A stretch of 64,000 nucleotides of DNA from Arcobacter caeni (lineage in GTDB: Bacteria > Campylobacterota > Campylobacteria > Campylobacterales > Arcobacteraceae), in NCBI RefSeq assembly GCF_003063245.1, contig NZ_MUXE01000004.1:147193-211192 (forward strand), in the 5' to 3' direction. Each line of letters opens with the position of its first letter. The stretch's first letter is position 1. The notes below the pieces were generated by a model, which saw nothing but the letters and a program-made list of their open reading frames with translations, was not told the DNA's origin and searched no databases. The translations under genes were made by a program, and so were the position numbers. This document shows positions 28,012 through 37,368 of this stretch, piece after piece.

Positions 28012-28998
28012 ATGACTAAGTATCTTCTATCTTTTTTAATAGTAAGTTCATTAACCGTAGCCGAAGAGGTTTCGGTTTATGGATCAAATGATTCAGGAAA
28101 TGGTTCTTATGGACTAAATTCATCAGAAAAACATATTTTGAAAAATCAAAATAGTATTAATGCATTAACATCAAAAGTTGGTGATATTAATTCTTTACTG
28201 GATTCTATTAAAAATAGATTAGAAGGCTTAGAATCTACATATGAAGGTGATTCTGCCAAATTAAATTCAACATCGAGAAAAGTTGATGAATTAGCGCAAA
28301 GAGTTGGTGCGTCTTCAGATTTAGGTTCTAATAGTAATGTTCCAATATCATCACAAGGTGGTGATGCACAATTAGTTGAAACAGTTAATGGTTTAAAAGC
28401 TGCGTTAACAAAGTTAACAACAGCTGTTAATAAAATTAATTCAGAATATGTTTCTTCTAAAGAATTAGAAAAAAATATGCAACAATTTATAACAAGAGAA
28501 GAATTTGAAGCTTTAAAAAAAGCCGCTGGAATTAAAACTTCTCAAGTTTCACCTACAACAAAATTAGATGCAAATACTGCAAATATAGATACATCTTCAT
28601 CTAGCGAAGTAGCTACAAAAAAATTAAATACACCTGAAGATAAATTAAATTTAATGAAAGAAGCAAAACAAGATTTTGATTCTAAAAATTATAATGCTTC
28701 AACTCCAAAATATGAAAAACTTCTTGAAGCAAATTATAAACCTGCTGAAGTTAATTTTTATTTAGCACAAAATTGGTATATGAGAAAAAAGTATGATGTT
28801 GCAATAAGTCATTATAAAAAATCTGCTATATTGAATGACAAAGCAGCTTATATGCCAACATTATTATTGCATAGTGCTATTTCATTTGAAAAAATAAAAG
28901 ATAAAGATAATGCAAAAAGCTTTTACAGTACTTTAGTTGATCTTTATCCTAGTTCGAATGAAGCTAAAGTAGCAAAACAAAATTTAACTAAATTATAA
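28012..28998 (+). CDS. cpoB: Tol-Pal system protein CpoB/YbgF
   Basis: CpoB coordinates peptidoglycan synthesis and outer-membrane constriction in the known family. The 328-residue product has a short signal peptide (to VAEE), an N-terminal coiled-coil region with heptads around residues 35-95, a Ser/Thr-rich linker, and C-terminal TPR repeats (about 205-328) with DFDSKNYNASTPKYEKLLEA-like units. It begins five bases after pal, without a clear ribosome site, so it is likely coupled to pal translation. Confidence 0.88.
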   Translation: MTKYLLSFLIVSSLTVAEEVSVYGSNDSGNGSYGLNSSEKHILKNQNSINALTSKVGDINSLLDSIKNRLEGLESTYEGDSAKLNSTSRKVDELAQRVGASSDLGSNSNVPISSQGGDAQLVETVNGLKAALTKLTTAVNKINSEYVSSKELEKNMQQFITREEFEALKKAAGIKTSQVSPTTKLDANTANIDTSSSSEVATKKLNTPEDKLNLMKEAKQDFDSKNYNASTPKYEKLLEANYKPAEVNFYLAQNWYMRKKYDVAISHYKKSAILNDKAAYMPTLLLHSAISFEKIKDKDNAKSFYSTLVDLYPSSNEAKVAKQNLTKL

Positions 28999-29015
28999 AT
29001 TATTAAAGGAAAAAT

Positions 29016-29600
29016 ATGTCAAGTAAAGTTATAGGTATAGAATATACATTAAAAGATGCAAAAACTGGTGAACAATTAGATTCAAATGTTGGTCAAGCTC
29101 CTTTAGAATTTATTTCAGGAAAAGGTCAAATAATTCCAGGTTTAGAGTCTAAACTTATAGAAATGTCAGCTAATGAAGAAGCTGATGTTTTAGTTCAACC
29201 AGTTGATGCTTATGGTGAATATAATGATGAAGCTGTTCAAGTTTTACCAAAAGAACAATTTGCTGGTATTGAATTAACTGAAGGTATGTCTTTATATGGA
29301 ACAGGTGAGCATGGTGAAACTGTTCAAGTTGTAGTTAAATCATTTAGTGATTCTGATGTAACAATTGATTATAATCATCCAATGGCTGGAAAAACTTTAA
29401 TGTTTTCAGTAGCAATTTTATCTTTAAGAGATGCAACTGAAGAAGAAGTTCAAACAGGTGTTGTTGGTGGAATGGCTGCTATGGGTGGTGGATGTTGTGG
29501 TGGTGGCGGTCATGATCACGATCATGGACATGACCATGGAGCAGGTTCTTGTGGAACTCAAGAACCTAAACAATCTCACGGTGGTTGTGGTTGTCACTAG
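29016..29600 (+). CDS. slyD: SlyD-type FKBP peptidyl-prolyl isomerase with metal-binding tail
   Basis: A 194-residue FKBP-type prolyl isomerase and chaperone. The FKBP core is split by an insert-in-flap domain as in SlyD (QAPLEFISGKGQIIPGLE, then DAYGEYNDEAVQVLP and MAGKTLMFSV). The C-terminal 40 residues are rich in Gly, Cys and His, including CCGGGGHDHDHGHDHG and a final CGCH, which should bind nickel or related metals, a role known for SlyD in hydrogenase and urease maturation. A terminator follows. Confidence 0.93.
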   Translation: MSSKVIGIEYTLKDAKTGEQLDSNVGQAPLEFISGKGQIIPGLESKLIEMSANEEADVLVQPVDAYGEYNDEAVQVLPKEQFAGIELTEGMSLYGTGEHGETVQVVVKSFSDSDVTIDYNHPMAGKTLMFSVAILSLRDATEEEVQTGVVGGMAAMGGGCCGGGGHDHDHGHDHGAGSCGTQEPKQSHGGCGCH

Positions 29601-29663
29601 ATCGCAGGTTGCGACATATACTAAATTAAATCAAAGATTTAATAAGACAATAGTTAATATTAT

Positions 29664-29697
29664 AAAAAGCTCAAGAGTTTTACTCTTGAGCTTTTTT
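29664..29697 (+). terminator. Intrinsic terminator after slyD
   Basis: AAAAAGCTCAAGAG pairs with CTCTTGAGCTTTTT around a 5-base loop, followed by more T. It ends the pal-cpoB-slyD group. Confidence 0.92.
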
Positions 29698-29719
29698 ATT
29701 TTGGAAAGTAAAAAAATAG

Positions 29720-29725
29720 TATAAT
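29720..29725 (+). promoter_or_regulatory. -10 promoter element of fabD-mtnN
   Basis: TATAAT in AAAAATAGTATAATAAT, 31 bases before the fabD ATG and just after the slyD terminator. Confidence 0.5.
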
Positions 29726-29756
29726 AATTACTAAAAAATATAATAAGGTGAAAAAT

Positions 29757-30686
29757 ATGAAAAAAATAGCTTTTATATTTCCTGGTCAAGGAAGTCAAAC
29801 TATTGGAATGGGAAAAGATTTCTTTGAAAATAGCGATATTGCTAAAGATATGATTTCAAAGGCTAGTACTAGATTAGGTATTGATTTTGAGAAATTATTA
29901 TTTGAAGAAAATGAAAATATAGGAAAAACACAATTTACTCAACCTGCGATTTTACTTGTAAGTTCTATTGCAAATGCAATTTTTAAAGAAAAATGTAATG
30001 TTGCACCTGTATTTGTTTTAGGTCATTCATTGGGAGAATTTTCTGCATTAGTTGCTGCTGGTGCAATTGATTATTTAGATGCAATTGAATTAGTTCATAA
30101 AAGAGGTTTATTTATGACTGAAGCTTGTTCTGATGGTGGAGCGGGAATGATGGCTTTAGTTGGAATTGATGATGCTTCAGTTGAAAGAGTATGTACTGAG
30201 CAAAGAGAACTTGGGAAAAAAGTATGGCCAGCAAATTATAATATGGATGGACAACTTGTACTAGCAGGTATTAAAGCTGATTTAGAGGCACTTGTTGAAA
30301 CATTTAAAACAGCTGGTGCAAAAAGAGCTATTGTTTTAGATATGTCAGTTGCATCACATTGTGAGTTATTAAAAAGTGCAGTGGAGAGTTTAAATCCATA
30401 TTTAGAAAGATTTTTAAAAGATGAATTTTTGCCTGTTATTTCAAATGTAACTACACAAGCTTATGGAACAAAAAATGAAGCTATAAAATTATTATCAGCT
30501 CAACTTACAAGTCCTGTAAAATATAAACAATCTATAAAAGCTTGTGAAGATAAAGTTGATTTATTTATTGAATTTGGAAATGGTATCGTTTTAAAAGGTT
30601 TAAATAAAAAAATTACTGATAAACCAACATTAAATGTTTCTGATATGAAAACATTAGAAAGTGTAATAGGAGAATTAAATGACTAA
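29757..30686 (+). CDS. fabD: Malonyl-CoA--ACP transacylase
   Basis: FabD loads malonyl groups onto acyl carrier protein for fatty-acid synthesis. The motifs FPGQGSQTIGMG, the nucleophile elbow GHSLGEFSA and the SVASHCELL segment with the second catalytic His are present. I used the ATG at 29757 (309 residues), eight bases after AAGG; the GTG at 29748 overlaps that ribosome site. Its stop overlaps the start of mtnN by eight bases. Confidence 0.95.
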   Translation: MKKIAFIFPGQGSQTIGMGKDFFENSDIAKDMISKASTRLGIDFEKLLFEENENIGKTQFTQPAILLVSSIANAIFKEKCNVAPVFVLGHSLGEFSALVAAGAIDYLDAIELVHKRGLFMTEACSDGGAGMMALVGIDDASVERVCTEQRELGKKVWPANYNMDGQLVLAGIKADLEALVETFKTAGAKRAIVLDMSVASHCELLKSAVESLNPYLERFLKDEFLPVISNVTTQAYGTKNEAIKLLSAQLTSPVKYKQSIKACEDKVDLFIEFGNGIVLKGLNKKITDKPTLNVSDMKTLESVIGELND

Positions 30687-31374
30687 ATTGGCAATTATGG
30701 GAGCAATGGAAGAGGAAATAGAACCTCTTTTATCTTACTTTGATAAAGTAAATATTGTTGAATTTGCAAATAATAAATATTATGAAGTTTCATATAATGG
30801 TTTGGATATTGTAATTGCTTATTCTAAAATTGGAAAAGTATTTGCAAGTTTAACAGCTGCTACAATGATTGAAAAATTTGGATGTGATACATTACTATTT
30901 TCAGGAGTTGCTGGTGGAATTAATCCTAAACTTCAAATTGGAGATTTAATTATTGCTGATAAATTATGTCAACATGATTTAGATATTACTGCATTTGGTC
31001 ATCCAAATGGATTTGTGCCAGGTGGAAAAGTATTTGTAGAAACTACTAAAGAATTAAGAAATGTAGCAATTAAAGTTGCAAATGAAAATAATTTAAAAGT
31101 AATTGAGGGAACTATTGCAACAGGTGATCAATTTGTTCACTCAAGTGAGCGAAAACAATTCATAGAAAATACATTTAAAGCTGATGCTCTAGAGATGGAA
31201 GGTGCAAGTGTTGCTGTTGTTTGTGATGCTTTAAATGTTCCATTTTTTATATTAAGAGCTATTTCTGATACTGCTGATATGGATGCTGGATTTGATTTTG
31301 ATGAATTTCTAAAATCAAGTGCTAAAAACTCTGCTGATTACTTATTCAAAATTTTAAAAGAGTTAAAAAAATAA
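30679..31374 (+). CDS. mtnN: 5'-methylthioadenosine/S-adenosylhomocysteine nucleosidase
   Basis: This nucleosidase (MTAN, Pfs) cleaves the glycosidic bond of methylthioadenosine and S-adenosylhomocysteine; in Campylobacterota it can also act on aminofutalosine in menaquinone synthesis. The 231-residue product shows MGAMEEEIEPL, SKIGKVFAS, FSGVAGGINP, ATGDQFVHS, DALEMEGASVAVV and the catalytic Asp in AISDTAD. The start lies within the end of fabD, so the two are translationally coupled. Confidence 0.93.
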   Translation: MTKLAIMGAMEEEIEPLLSYFDKVNIVEFANNKYYEVSYNGLDIVIAYSKIGKVFASLTAATMIEKFGCDTLLFSGVAGGINPKLQIGDLIIADKLCQHDLDITAFGHPNGFVPGGKVFVETTKELRNVAIKVANENNLKVIEGTIATGDQFVHSSERKQFIENTFKADALEMEGASVAVVCDALNVPFFILRAISDTADMDAGFDFDEFLKSSAKNSADYLFKILKELKK

Positions 31375-31450
31375 ACTTCTAGCACTTTCAAAAGACACCT
31401 TTTACACTCCTTTTATATGTTAAAGTTTTTTATATATAAAAGGAGACACA

Positions 31451-32893
31451 ATGTTCGCAGAAATCAATACTTTTTTAAATGACTTAATTTGGGGAAATAT
31501 ATTAATATATTTACTTCCTCTTTTAGGTTTATTTTTCACTATTAGTTCTAGATTTGTACAATTTAGATATTTCTTTAAAATGTTTAATATTTTAAAAGAT
31601 ACAGCTCATGATAAAGATGGTCATATTAGTTCTTTTCAGGCTTTGATGTTAAGTGTCGCTGGTCGTGTTGGTGGTGGTAATATTGCAGGTGTTGCCGTTG
31701 CTATTACACTTGGAGGTGCTGGAGCTGTTTTTTGGATGTGGGTTATTGCACTTGTTGGAATGGCTACGAGTTTTTTTGAGTGTTCTTTAGCTCAATTATA
31801 TAAAGAAAAAGATGGTTTAGATTCATGCGTTTATAGAGGTGGACCTGCTTATTATGCAACAAAAGGTTTAAAACAAAAATGGCTTGGAGTTGTTATTTCT
31901 GTATTGCTTATTATTACTTTTGGTTTTGCTTTTAATGCAACACAATCTTTCATTATTTCTACTTCATTTGAAGCTTCGTTTAATCTACCAACTTGGGTTA
32001 GTGGTTTGATTGTTACAGCTGTTTTTGGTGTTACAATTTTTGGTGGTGTAAAAAGAATCGCTAGAATGTCTGAAGTTATAGTTCCAATTATGGCTCTTGG
32101 ATATTTATTGATTGCACTTGTTGTAATTGTTTTAAACATAACGCAAATTCCTAGTTTGATTGTAATGATTGTTACAGAAGCATTTAATCCAAGTTCTGCA
32201 ATTGGTGGAGGAATGGGTGCTGTTATTATTCAAGGTGCAAAAAGAGGAATGTTTTCAAATGAAGCTGGACTTGGAAGCGCTCCAAATGTAGCAGCTGTTG
32301 CATATGTTGCACATCCTGTTCAACAAGGAATAGTTCAATCTTTTTCAGTATTTATTGATACTATAATTTTATGTTCTTGTACAGCATTTATTATTCTTTT
32401 ATCAGGTGTTTATACTCCAGGTGTTGATGGTGTTCAAGGTGTTTTATTAACTCAAAACGCATTGATTGAGCATATTGGTCCTTTAGGTGGATATTTTGTA
32501 ACTATTGCTTTATTTTTATTTGGTTTTTCTTCTATGATTTATAACTATTATTTAGCGGAAAATAGTTTAAATTTCTTTAGTAAAGGAAATGTTGCTGTAT
32601 TTAATATTTTTAGAGTAATTTGTATTTTACTTGTTATTTGGGGATCATTCCAAGATTTAGCTTCAATTTTTGCTTTTGCTGATTTAAGTATGGGAATCTT
32701 AGCTATTCTTAATATGATTGTTATTACACTATTATACAAACCAGTTTTACAATTAATCAAAGGTTATGAAAGACAACTTAAAGAGGGAATTGAACCTGTG
32801 TTAAGATACAATGACTATGTAGAATATAATTTTGAAAAAGATACATGGAAAGAAATTGTTGATAATATCAATGATAAAAAATTAAAAGAGTAG
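31451..32893 (+). CDS. Alanine/glycine:cation symporter family protein (AGCS)
   Basis: A 480-residue membrane protein of the sodium:alanine/glycine symporter family. The N-terminal FFTISSRFVQFRYF segment, SSFQALMLSVAGRVGGGNIAGVA with the gating glycines, RGGPAYY and GAKRGMFSNEAGLGSAPNVAA are family signatures. About eleven membrane helices are visible. The substrate is a small amino acid; the adjacent aspartase and asparaginase-like genes hint at amino acids fed into fumarate, which is inference. A two-component system follows 13 bases after its stop. Confidence 0.92.
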   Translation: MFAEINTFLNDLIWGNILIYLLPLLGLFFTISSRFVQFRYFFKMFNILKDTAHDKDGHISSFQALMLSVAGRVGGGNIAGVAVAITLGGAGAVFWMWVIALVGMATSFFECSLAQLYKEKDGLDSCVYRGGPAYYATKGLKQKWLGVVISVLLIITFGFAFNATQSFIISTSFEASFNLPTWVSGLIVTAVFGVTIFGGVKRIARMSEVIVPIMALGYLLIALVVIVLNITQIPSLIVMIVTEAFNPSSAIGGGMGAVIIQGAKRGMFSNEAGLGSAPNVAAVAYVAHPVQQGIVQSFSVFIDTIILCSCTAFIILLSGVYTPGVDGVQGVLLTQNALIEHIGPLGGYFVTIALFLFGFSSMIYNYYLAENSLNFFSKGNVAVFNIFRVICILLVIWGSFQDLASIFAFADLSMGILAILNMIVITLLYKPVLQLIKGYERQLKEGIEPVLRYNDYVEYNFEKDTWKEIVDNINDKKLKE

Positions 32894-32906
32894 AGGTTTT
32901 ATATTT

Positions 32907-34031
32907 ATGTTTAATAAAGAAGGAATACCATTTTTTATAATTGTTATTCCATTCTTAAGCGTTATACTCGTTTCATTTCTTTGTATTTCTTTTTATTTAA
33001 AACTTTCAACAAACGAACTTAATTTAAATATTAAAGAGTACAAAGAACTATATTTAGAAAATCATGAAAATGATTCTAATCTAGAACAAATAATCAAAAA
33101 TAAAACCGAACAATCAGAAAAATTAAGCAAAAGATTTAGCAAGTTTGCTTTAACGCTTACTTTTGTAGTTGTCATTTTTATGATTTTATTTTCATATATT
33201 ATGATTTTAATTGTAAATGATGTTATTAAGAAATATAAATTAGAAGTTCAAAGTACAGAAAATAAATTAAAAATATTAAATGATGGTTTACAAAAAAAAG
33301 TGCAATATGCAATTGAAGAAGCAAAACAAAAAGATAGAAAAATTCTAGAGCAAGGAAAACTAGCAAGAATTGGTTCTATGATTTCTATGATTGCACATCA
33401 ATGGAGACAACCTTTAACTGAATTATCAGGTATTTTAATGGAGCTTGAAACGGCAACAAGATTCAAAAAAGTTGATGAAAATCATATTTTAACAGCAATT
33501 GAAAAAAGTGACAATATGATTCAATTTATGTCAAATACAATTGATGATTTTAGGAATTTTTATAAACCAGATAAAATGAAAGAAGATTTTTTAGTTTCAG
33601 ATTCTTGTAAAAGTGCTATAAATATTATAAATGCAAGTCTCAAAAACTTTGATATAAAACTAAATATAAATATACAAAATGATAAAAAAATATATGCTTA
33701 TCCCACTGAATTTGCTCAAGTTATTTTAAATATTTTAAGTAATGCAAAAGATGTATTAGTAGAAAAGAATATCAAAAATCCAAAAATAGATTTAAATATT
33801 GATTCAAAAGGAGTTTTATCGATTATTACAATAAAAGATAATGCAGGTGGAATTGATAAAAAAAATCAAGAATTGATTTTTGATCCATATTTTAGTACTA
33901 AAGATTCATCAAAAGGAACAGGTCTTGGACTTTATATTTCAAAACTTATAATTGAGCGAAATATGGGTGGAGAACTTAGTGTTTACAATGATGACGAAGG
34001 TGCTATTTTTAGAATAGTAATTGCAGGATAA
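32907..34031 (+). CDS. Membrane sensor histidine kinase
   Basis: A 374-residue kinase with two membrane helices (about 9-29 and 82-106) around a short periplasmic segment of about 50 residues, a coiled coil, and the H-box MIAHQWRQPL with the phospho-acceptor His164. The HATPase domain shows NILSNAKD (N box), IKDNAGGI and the G boxes with GTGLGLYISKLII. The small sensor loop suggests a membrane-linked or transporter-derived signal. The response regulator starts six bases later. Confidence 0.92.
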   Translation: MFNKEGIPFFIIVIPFLSVILVSFLCISFYLKLSTNELNLNIKEYKELYLENHENDSNLEQIIKNKTEQSEKLSKRFSKFALTLTFVVVIFMILFSYIMILIVNDVIKKYKLEVQSTENKLKILNDGLQKKVQYAIEEAKQKDRKILEQGKLARIGSMISMIAHQWRQPLTELSGILMELETATRFKKVDENHILTAIEKSDNMIQFMSNTIDDFRNFYKPDKMKEDFLVSDSCKSAINIINASLKNFDIKLNINIQNDKKIYAYPTEFAQVILNILSNAKDVLVEKNIKNPKIDLNIDSKGVLSIITIKDNAGGIDKKNQELIFDPYFSTKDSSKGTGLGLYISKLIIERNMGGELSVYNDDEGAIFRIVIAG

Positions 34032-34037
34032 TAATAA

Positions 34038-34721
34038 ATGATGAATGAAGAGTTATTAAAAGAATTAAAAAATATATCTATATTATGTGTAGAAGATGAA
34101 GATGAAATAAGACAAACCATAGTAAGTACTTTAAAATACTATTTTAAAGAAGTTTACGAAGCAAGTGATGGAAATGAAGGCTTTGAATTATATGAATATT
34201 ATAAACCAAAAATAGTTTTAACAGATATTCAAATGAAAAATTGTAATGGTTTGGAATTTGTAAAAAAAATTAGAAAAATAGATAATGAAACTATGGTTAT
34301 TATGCTGACTGCATATTCAAATGAAGAGTATTTAATGGAGTTGATAAATCTAAATATTAATCATTTTATTTTAAAACCATTAAATTCAAAAAAATTAAAT
34401 GATGCTTTAGAAAAGTATTTACAAAAAGCTATTAAACCAATTTTATTATGTGAAGATTTAATTTTAGACTTACAAAAAAGAGAATTAATTTATCAAAATG
34501 AGCAAATAATACATTTAAGAAAAAGAGAAAAAGATTTTTTACAGCTTTTATATTATAAAAATGGAGCAATTCTAAAATACGAAGAAATAGAATTTGAACT
34601 TTGGAATGATAAAGAGATGACAAGTCATGCGTTAAAATCATTTATTAAAGAATTAAGACACAAAATACCGGTGAATGTAATCAAAAATATACCACAAGAA
34701 GGCTATACTTTACAACATTAA
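34038..34721 (+). CDS. Response regulator with winged-helix output (OmpR type)
   Basis: The 227-residue partner of the preceding kinase. The receiver domain has the acidic pair EDEDE, the phospho-acceptor Asp63 in LTDIQMKN, the Thr/Ala switch in MLTAYS and the Lys in ILKPLNSKK. The C-terminal winged helix (about 140-227) has REKDFLQLLYYKNG and HALKSFIKELRHKI phrases like Trans_reg_C. It probably controls nearby transport or aspartate metabolism genes, since aspA follows after 61 bases and the AGCS symporter precedes the kinase. Confidence 0.9.
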   Translation: MMNEELLKELKNISILCVEDEDEIRQTIVSTLKYYFKEVYEASDGNEGFELYEYYKPKIVLTDIQMKNCNGLEFVKKIRKIDNETMVIMLTAYSNEEYLMELINLNINHFILKPLNSKKLNDALEKYLQKAIKPILLCEDLILDLQKRELIYQNEQIIHLRKREKDFLQLLYYKNGAILKYEEIEFELWNDKEMTSHALKSFIKELRHKIPVNVIKNIPQEGYTLQH

Positions 34722-34782
34722 AACTACTTTTTATACACTTTAGTTGTATATTATTTTAAAAATATGAATAATAAGGATTATC

Positions 34783-36195
34783 ATGAACAAGTTACATAGA
34801 ATAGAAAAAGATTTTTTAGGTGAAAAAGAGATTGAATTAAATAAATATTATGGAATTCAAACTTTAAGAGCAAAAGAGAATTTTAATATCACAAAAACAG
34901 ATATTTCATTGTTTCCAAATTTTATTAAATCTCTTGCAAAAGTAAAAAAGGCTTGTGCTTTAACAAACTATGAATTAGGTGATTTAACTGATATTCAAAA
35001 AGATGCGATTGTTCAAGCTTGTAATGAAATAATTGATGGGAAATTTCATGATCAGTTTATTGTTGACCCAATTCAAGGTGGAGCCGGAACTTCTACAAAT
35101 ATGAATGCAAATGAAGTTATAGCAAATAGGGCATTAGAGATTTTAGGTCATGCAAAAAGCTCTTATAATATTATTCATCCAAATAATCATATAAATATGA
35201 GTCAATCAACAAATGATGTTTATCCAACGGCTATTAAATTAACTTTACATGAATTAATCTATAAATTAAAAGAGTCTTTAAGATTTTTAAGAGATTGTTT
35301 TGAAGAAAAATCTGTTGAGTTTAAAGATGTTTTAAAAATGGGAAGAACACAACTTCAAGATGCTGTTCCTATGACTTTAGGACAAGAGTTTAAGACATTT
35401 GCAGTTATGATTGATGATGATATTTTTAGATTAAGAAATGCTCAATCTCATTTAAGAGAAGTAAATTTAGGAGCAACTGCAATTGGAACTGGAATTAATT
35501 CAAAAGCTGCATACCAAAGAAAAGTTATCTCAAATTTGAGAGAAGTTACAGGTGTAGATTATGTGGCTGCTGGAGATTTAATTGAAGCTACTCAAGATAC
35601 AGGTTCATTTGTGCATATTTCTGGAATGTTAAAAAGTATTGCTATAAAAATATCTAAAATTTGTAATGATTTAAGACTTCTAAGTTCAGGACCAAGGGCT
35701 GGATTTAATGAAATAAATCTTCCACCACTTCAACCTGGAAGTTCAATTATGCCTGGGAAAGTAAATCCTGTAATGCCAGAAGTTGTAAATCAAGTTGCTT
35801 TTGAAGTAATTGGTGCTGATATGACTATTGCAATGGCAAGTGAACATGGACAATTACAATTAAATGTATTTGAGCCATTGATTGCTTTTAAACTATTTAA
35901 TTCAATAAATATGATGAGAAGAGCATTTTATTCTTTAGGAGAAAAATGCGTTAAAGGAATTACTGCAAACGAAGAAGTTTGTATGAATAATATTTTAAAT
36001 TCAGTAACTTTAGTAACTTGTTTAAATCCGATTATTGGATATGAAAAAAGTTCTGCAATTGCCAAAGAAGCTCTTAAAACAAATAAAAGAGTTTATGACA
36101 TTATTTTAGAGCAAAAACTATTTACAAAAGAAGAACTTGATGAATTATTAAGACCTGAAAATATGGTAACTAACCTTTCTAAGGATGCAAAATGA
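34783..36195 (+). CDS. aspA: Aspartate ammonia-lyase
   Basis: Aspartase deaminates aspartate to fumarate and ammonia. The 470-residue product has the superfamily signature GSSIMPGKVNPVMPE with the catalytic Ser loop, and the THIS-like SQSTNDVYPTA motif plus LGATAIGTGINS. Aspartase is distinguished from fumarase C by overall length and by phrases such as KMGRTQLQDAVPMTLGQEF. In these bacteria aspartate is an important carbon and nitrogen source feeding fumarate respiration. The asparaginase-like gene overlaps its end by four bases. Confidence 0.93.
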   Translation: MNKLHRIEKDFLGEKEIELNKYYGIQTLRAKENFNITKTDISLFPNFIKSLAKVKKACALTNYELGDLTDIQKDAIVQACNEIIDGKFHDQFIVDPIQGGAGTSTNMNANEVIANRALEILGHAKSSYNIIHPNNHINMSQSTNDVYPTAIKLTLHELIYKLKESLRFLRDCFEEKSVEFKDVLKMGRTQLQDAVPMTLGQEFKTFAVMIDDDIFRLRNAQSHLREVNLGATAIGTGINSKAAYQRKVISNLREVTGVDYVAAGDLIEATQDTGSFVHISGMLKSIAIKISKICNDLRLLSSGPRAGFNEINLPPLQPGSSIMPGKVNPVMPEVVNQVAFEVIGADMTIAMASEHGQLQLNVFEPLIAFKLFNSINMMRRAFYSLGEKCVKGITANEEVCMNNILNSVTLVTCLNPIIGYEKSSAIAKEALKTNKRVYDIILEQKLFTKEELDELLRPENMVTNLSKDAK

Positions 36196-36686
36196 AAATA
36201 ACTGTATTAAATACAGGTGGAACATTTAACAAAAGATATAACCCAATCCTTGGAAAACTTGAAGTTCCAAGTGATAATATCGCATTAGACAAGATTGTAA
36301 AATCTTGTGTTAATGTGGATTTTGAAATTAAAAACATAGTTTCAAAAGATAGTTTAGATTTTACAGATGCTGATAGAGAAATGATTTTAGAAAATATATT
36401 AAATAGTAAAAGCGATAAAATTATCATTATTCATGGAACTGATACAGTTGATTTAACTTCAAAATTTATTGAAGATAAAGTAGGAAATAAAAAAATAGTT
36501 TTCACAGGTGCAATGGTTCCTATGAGTATTGATGAGGTTGAAGCAACTATGAATTTTTCTCAAGCAATTGGATTCTTAAATGCACCAATAAAAGATGGGA
36601 TTTATTTATCTATGCATGGAGTTGTAGTTGAACATTCGAAATTAAAAAAAGATAGAAGTGTAGGGCAGTTTTTACTAAAGGATTAA
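36192..36686 (+). CDS. Single-domain asparaginase-like protein
   Basis: The 164 residues match only the N-terminal domain of type II L-asparaginase. The first motif TGGTFNK holds the catalytic Thr, and the second, IIHGTDTVD, holds the Thr-Asp pair; VFTGAMVPMSIDEVEATMNF is the following segment. The C-terminal domain of about 110-130 residues that completes the active site in full-length enzymes is missing and no remnant follows the stop. It overlaps aspA (ATGA), so a pathway asparagine to aspartate to fumarate is suggested, but activity is uncertain. An 8-bp hairpin follows directly. Confidence 0.8.
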   Translation: MKITVLNTGGTFNKRYNPILGKLEVPSDNIALDKIVKSCVNVDFEIKNIVSKDSLDFTDADREMILENILNSKSDKIIIIHGTDTVDLTSKFIEDKVGNKKIVFTGAMVPMSIDEVEATMNFSQAIGFLNAPIKDGIYLSMHGVVVEHSKLKKDRSVGQFLLKD

Positions 36687-36708
36687 GCATATTAATTGAA
36701 TAATATGC
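36687..36708 (+). terminator. Hairpin after the asparaginase-like gene
   Basis: GCATATTA and its exact complement around a 6-base loop, starting at the base after the stop codon. No T-run follows. Confidence 0.4.
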
Positions 36709-36731
36709 CAATTTAAAAATAGGAATTTGCT

Positions 36732-37328
36732 ATGAATGAATTAATAAAAACTTTAAAATCATGCGGTTATGATGCTCATTTTGTAAAAACAAAAAAAGAA
36801 GCTCTTGAATTATCACAAACATACATAAAATCAGGTTTGAGTGTTGGTCTTGGTGGCAGTGAAAGCGTAAAAGAGATTGGATTATTGGACTATTTATTAA
36901 ATAAAAAAGATATTACTTTGTTTAATCAATATGAAGATGGTATTTCTATGGATGAAAATATCAAAAGAAGAAAACAAGGTTTAGTTTCTGATATTTTTGT
37001 TACAAGTACAAATGCTTTAACAAAAGATGGAAAACTTGTAAATGCAGATGGAAGTGGAAATAGGGTTGCCGCTTTTTCTTATGGACCTACAAATGTTTTA
37101 GTAATAGCGGGTGTTAATAAAATCGTTGAAAATCTAGAACTTGGATTTAAAAGAGTTATGGAAGTTGCAGCCATAAAAAATATAAATAGAATCAATAATA
37201 AAGCAATAGAAATGGGAAAAGAACCTAGATACAATCTTGAAAATATCGCAAATAAATTCTCATGGGTAAAAGCTGATGATAAAGATAGAATTATCATCAT
37301 TTTAGTTGATGAAGAATTAGGGTATTAA
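36732..37328 (+). CDS. LUD-domain (LutC/YkgG-like) protein
   Basis: A 198-residue protein of the LUD domain family, to which LutC of the L-lactate utilisation complex belongs. The family phrases SVGLGGSESVKEIGLL and FVTSTNALTKDGKLVNADGSGNRVAAFSYGP are clear. The LutA and LutB partners are not beside it, so it is a stand-alone DUF162-type member, and lactate metabolism should not be assumed. The MFS gene begins at or shortly after its stop. Confidence 0.85.
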   Translation: MNELIKTLKSCGYDAHFVKTKKEALELSQTYIKSGLSVGLGGSESVKEIGLLDYLLNKKDITLFNQYEDGISMDENIKRRKQGLVSDIFVTSTNALTKDGKLVNADGSGNRVAAFSYGPTNVLVIAGVNKIVENLELGFKRVMEVAAIKNINRINNKAIEMGKEPRYNLENIANKFSWVKADDKDRIIIILVDEELGY

Positions 37329-37368
37329 GATTTTCCCAATTAAATCAAGGATAGCTTTACTTTATATT

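Noticed and set aside
29431..29724. 97-codon + strand frame overlapping the end of slyD and the following gap
   Set aside because: It is the +1 frame of the Gly/Cys/His-rich tail and then runs through the slyD terminator; the translation has no sensible composition.
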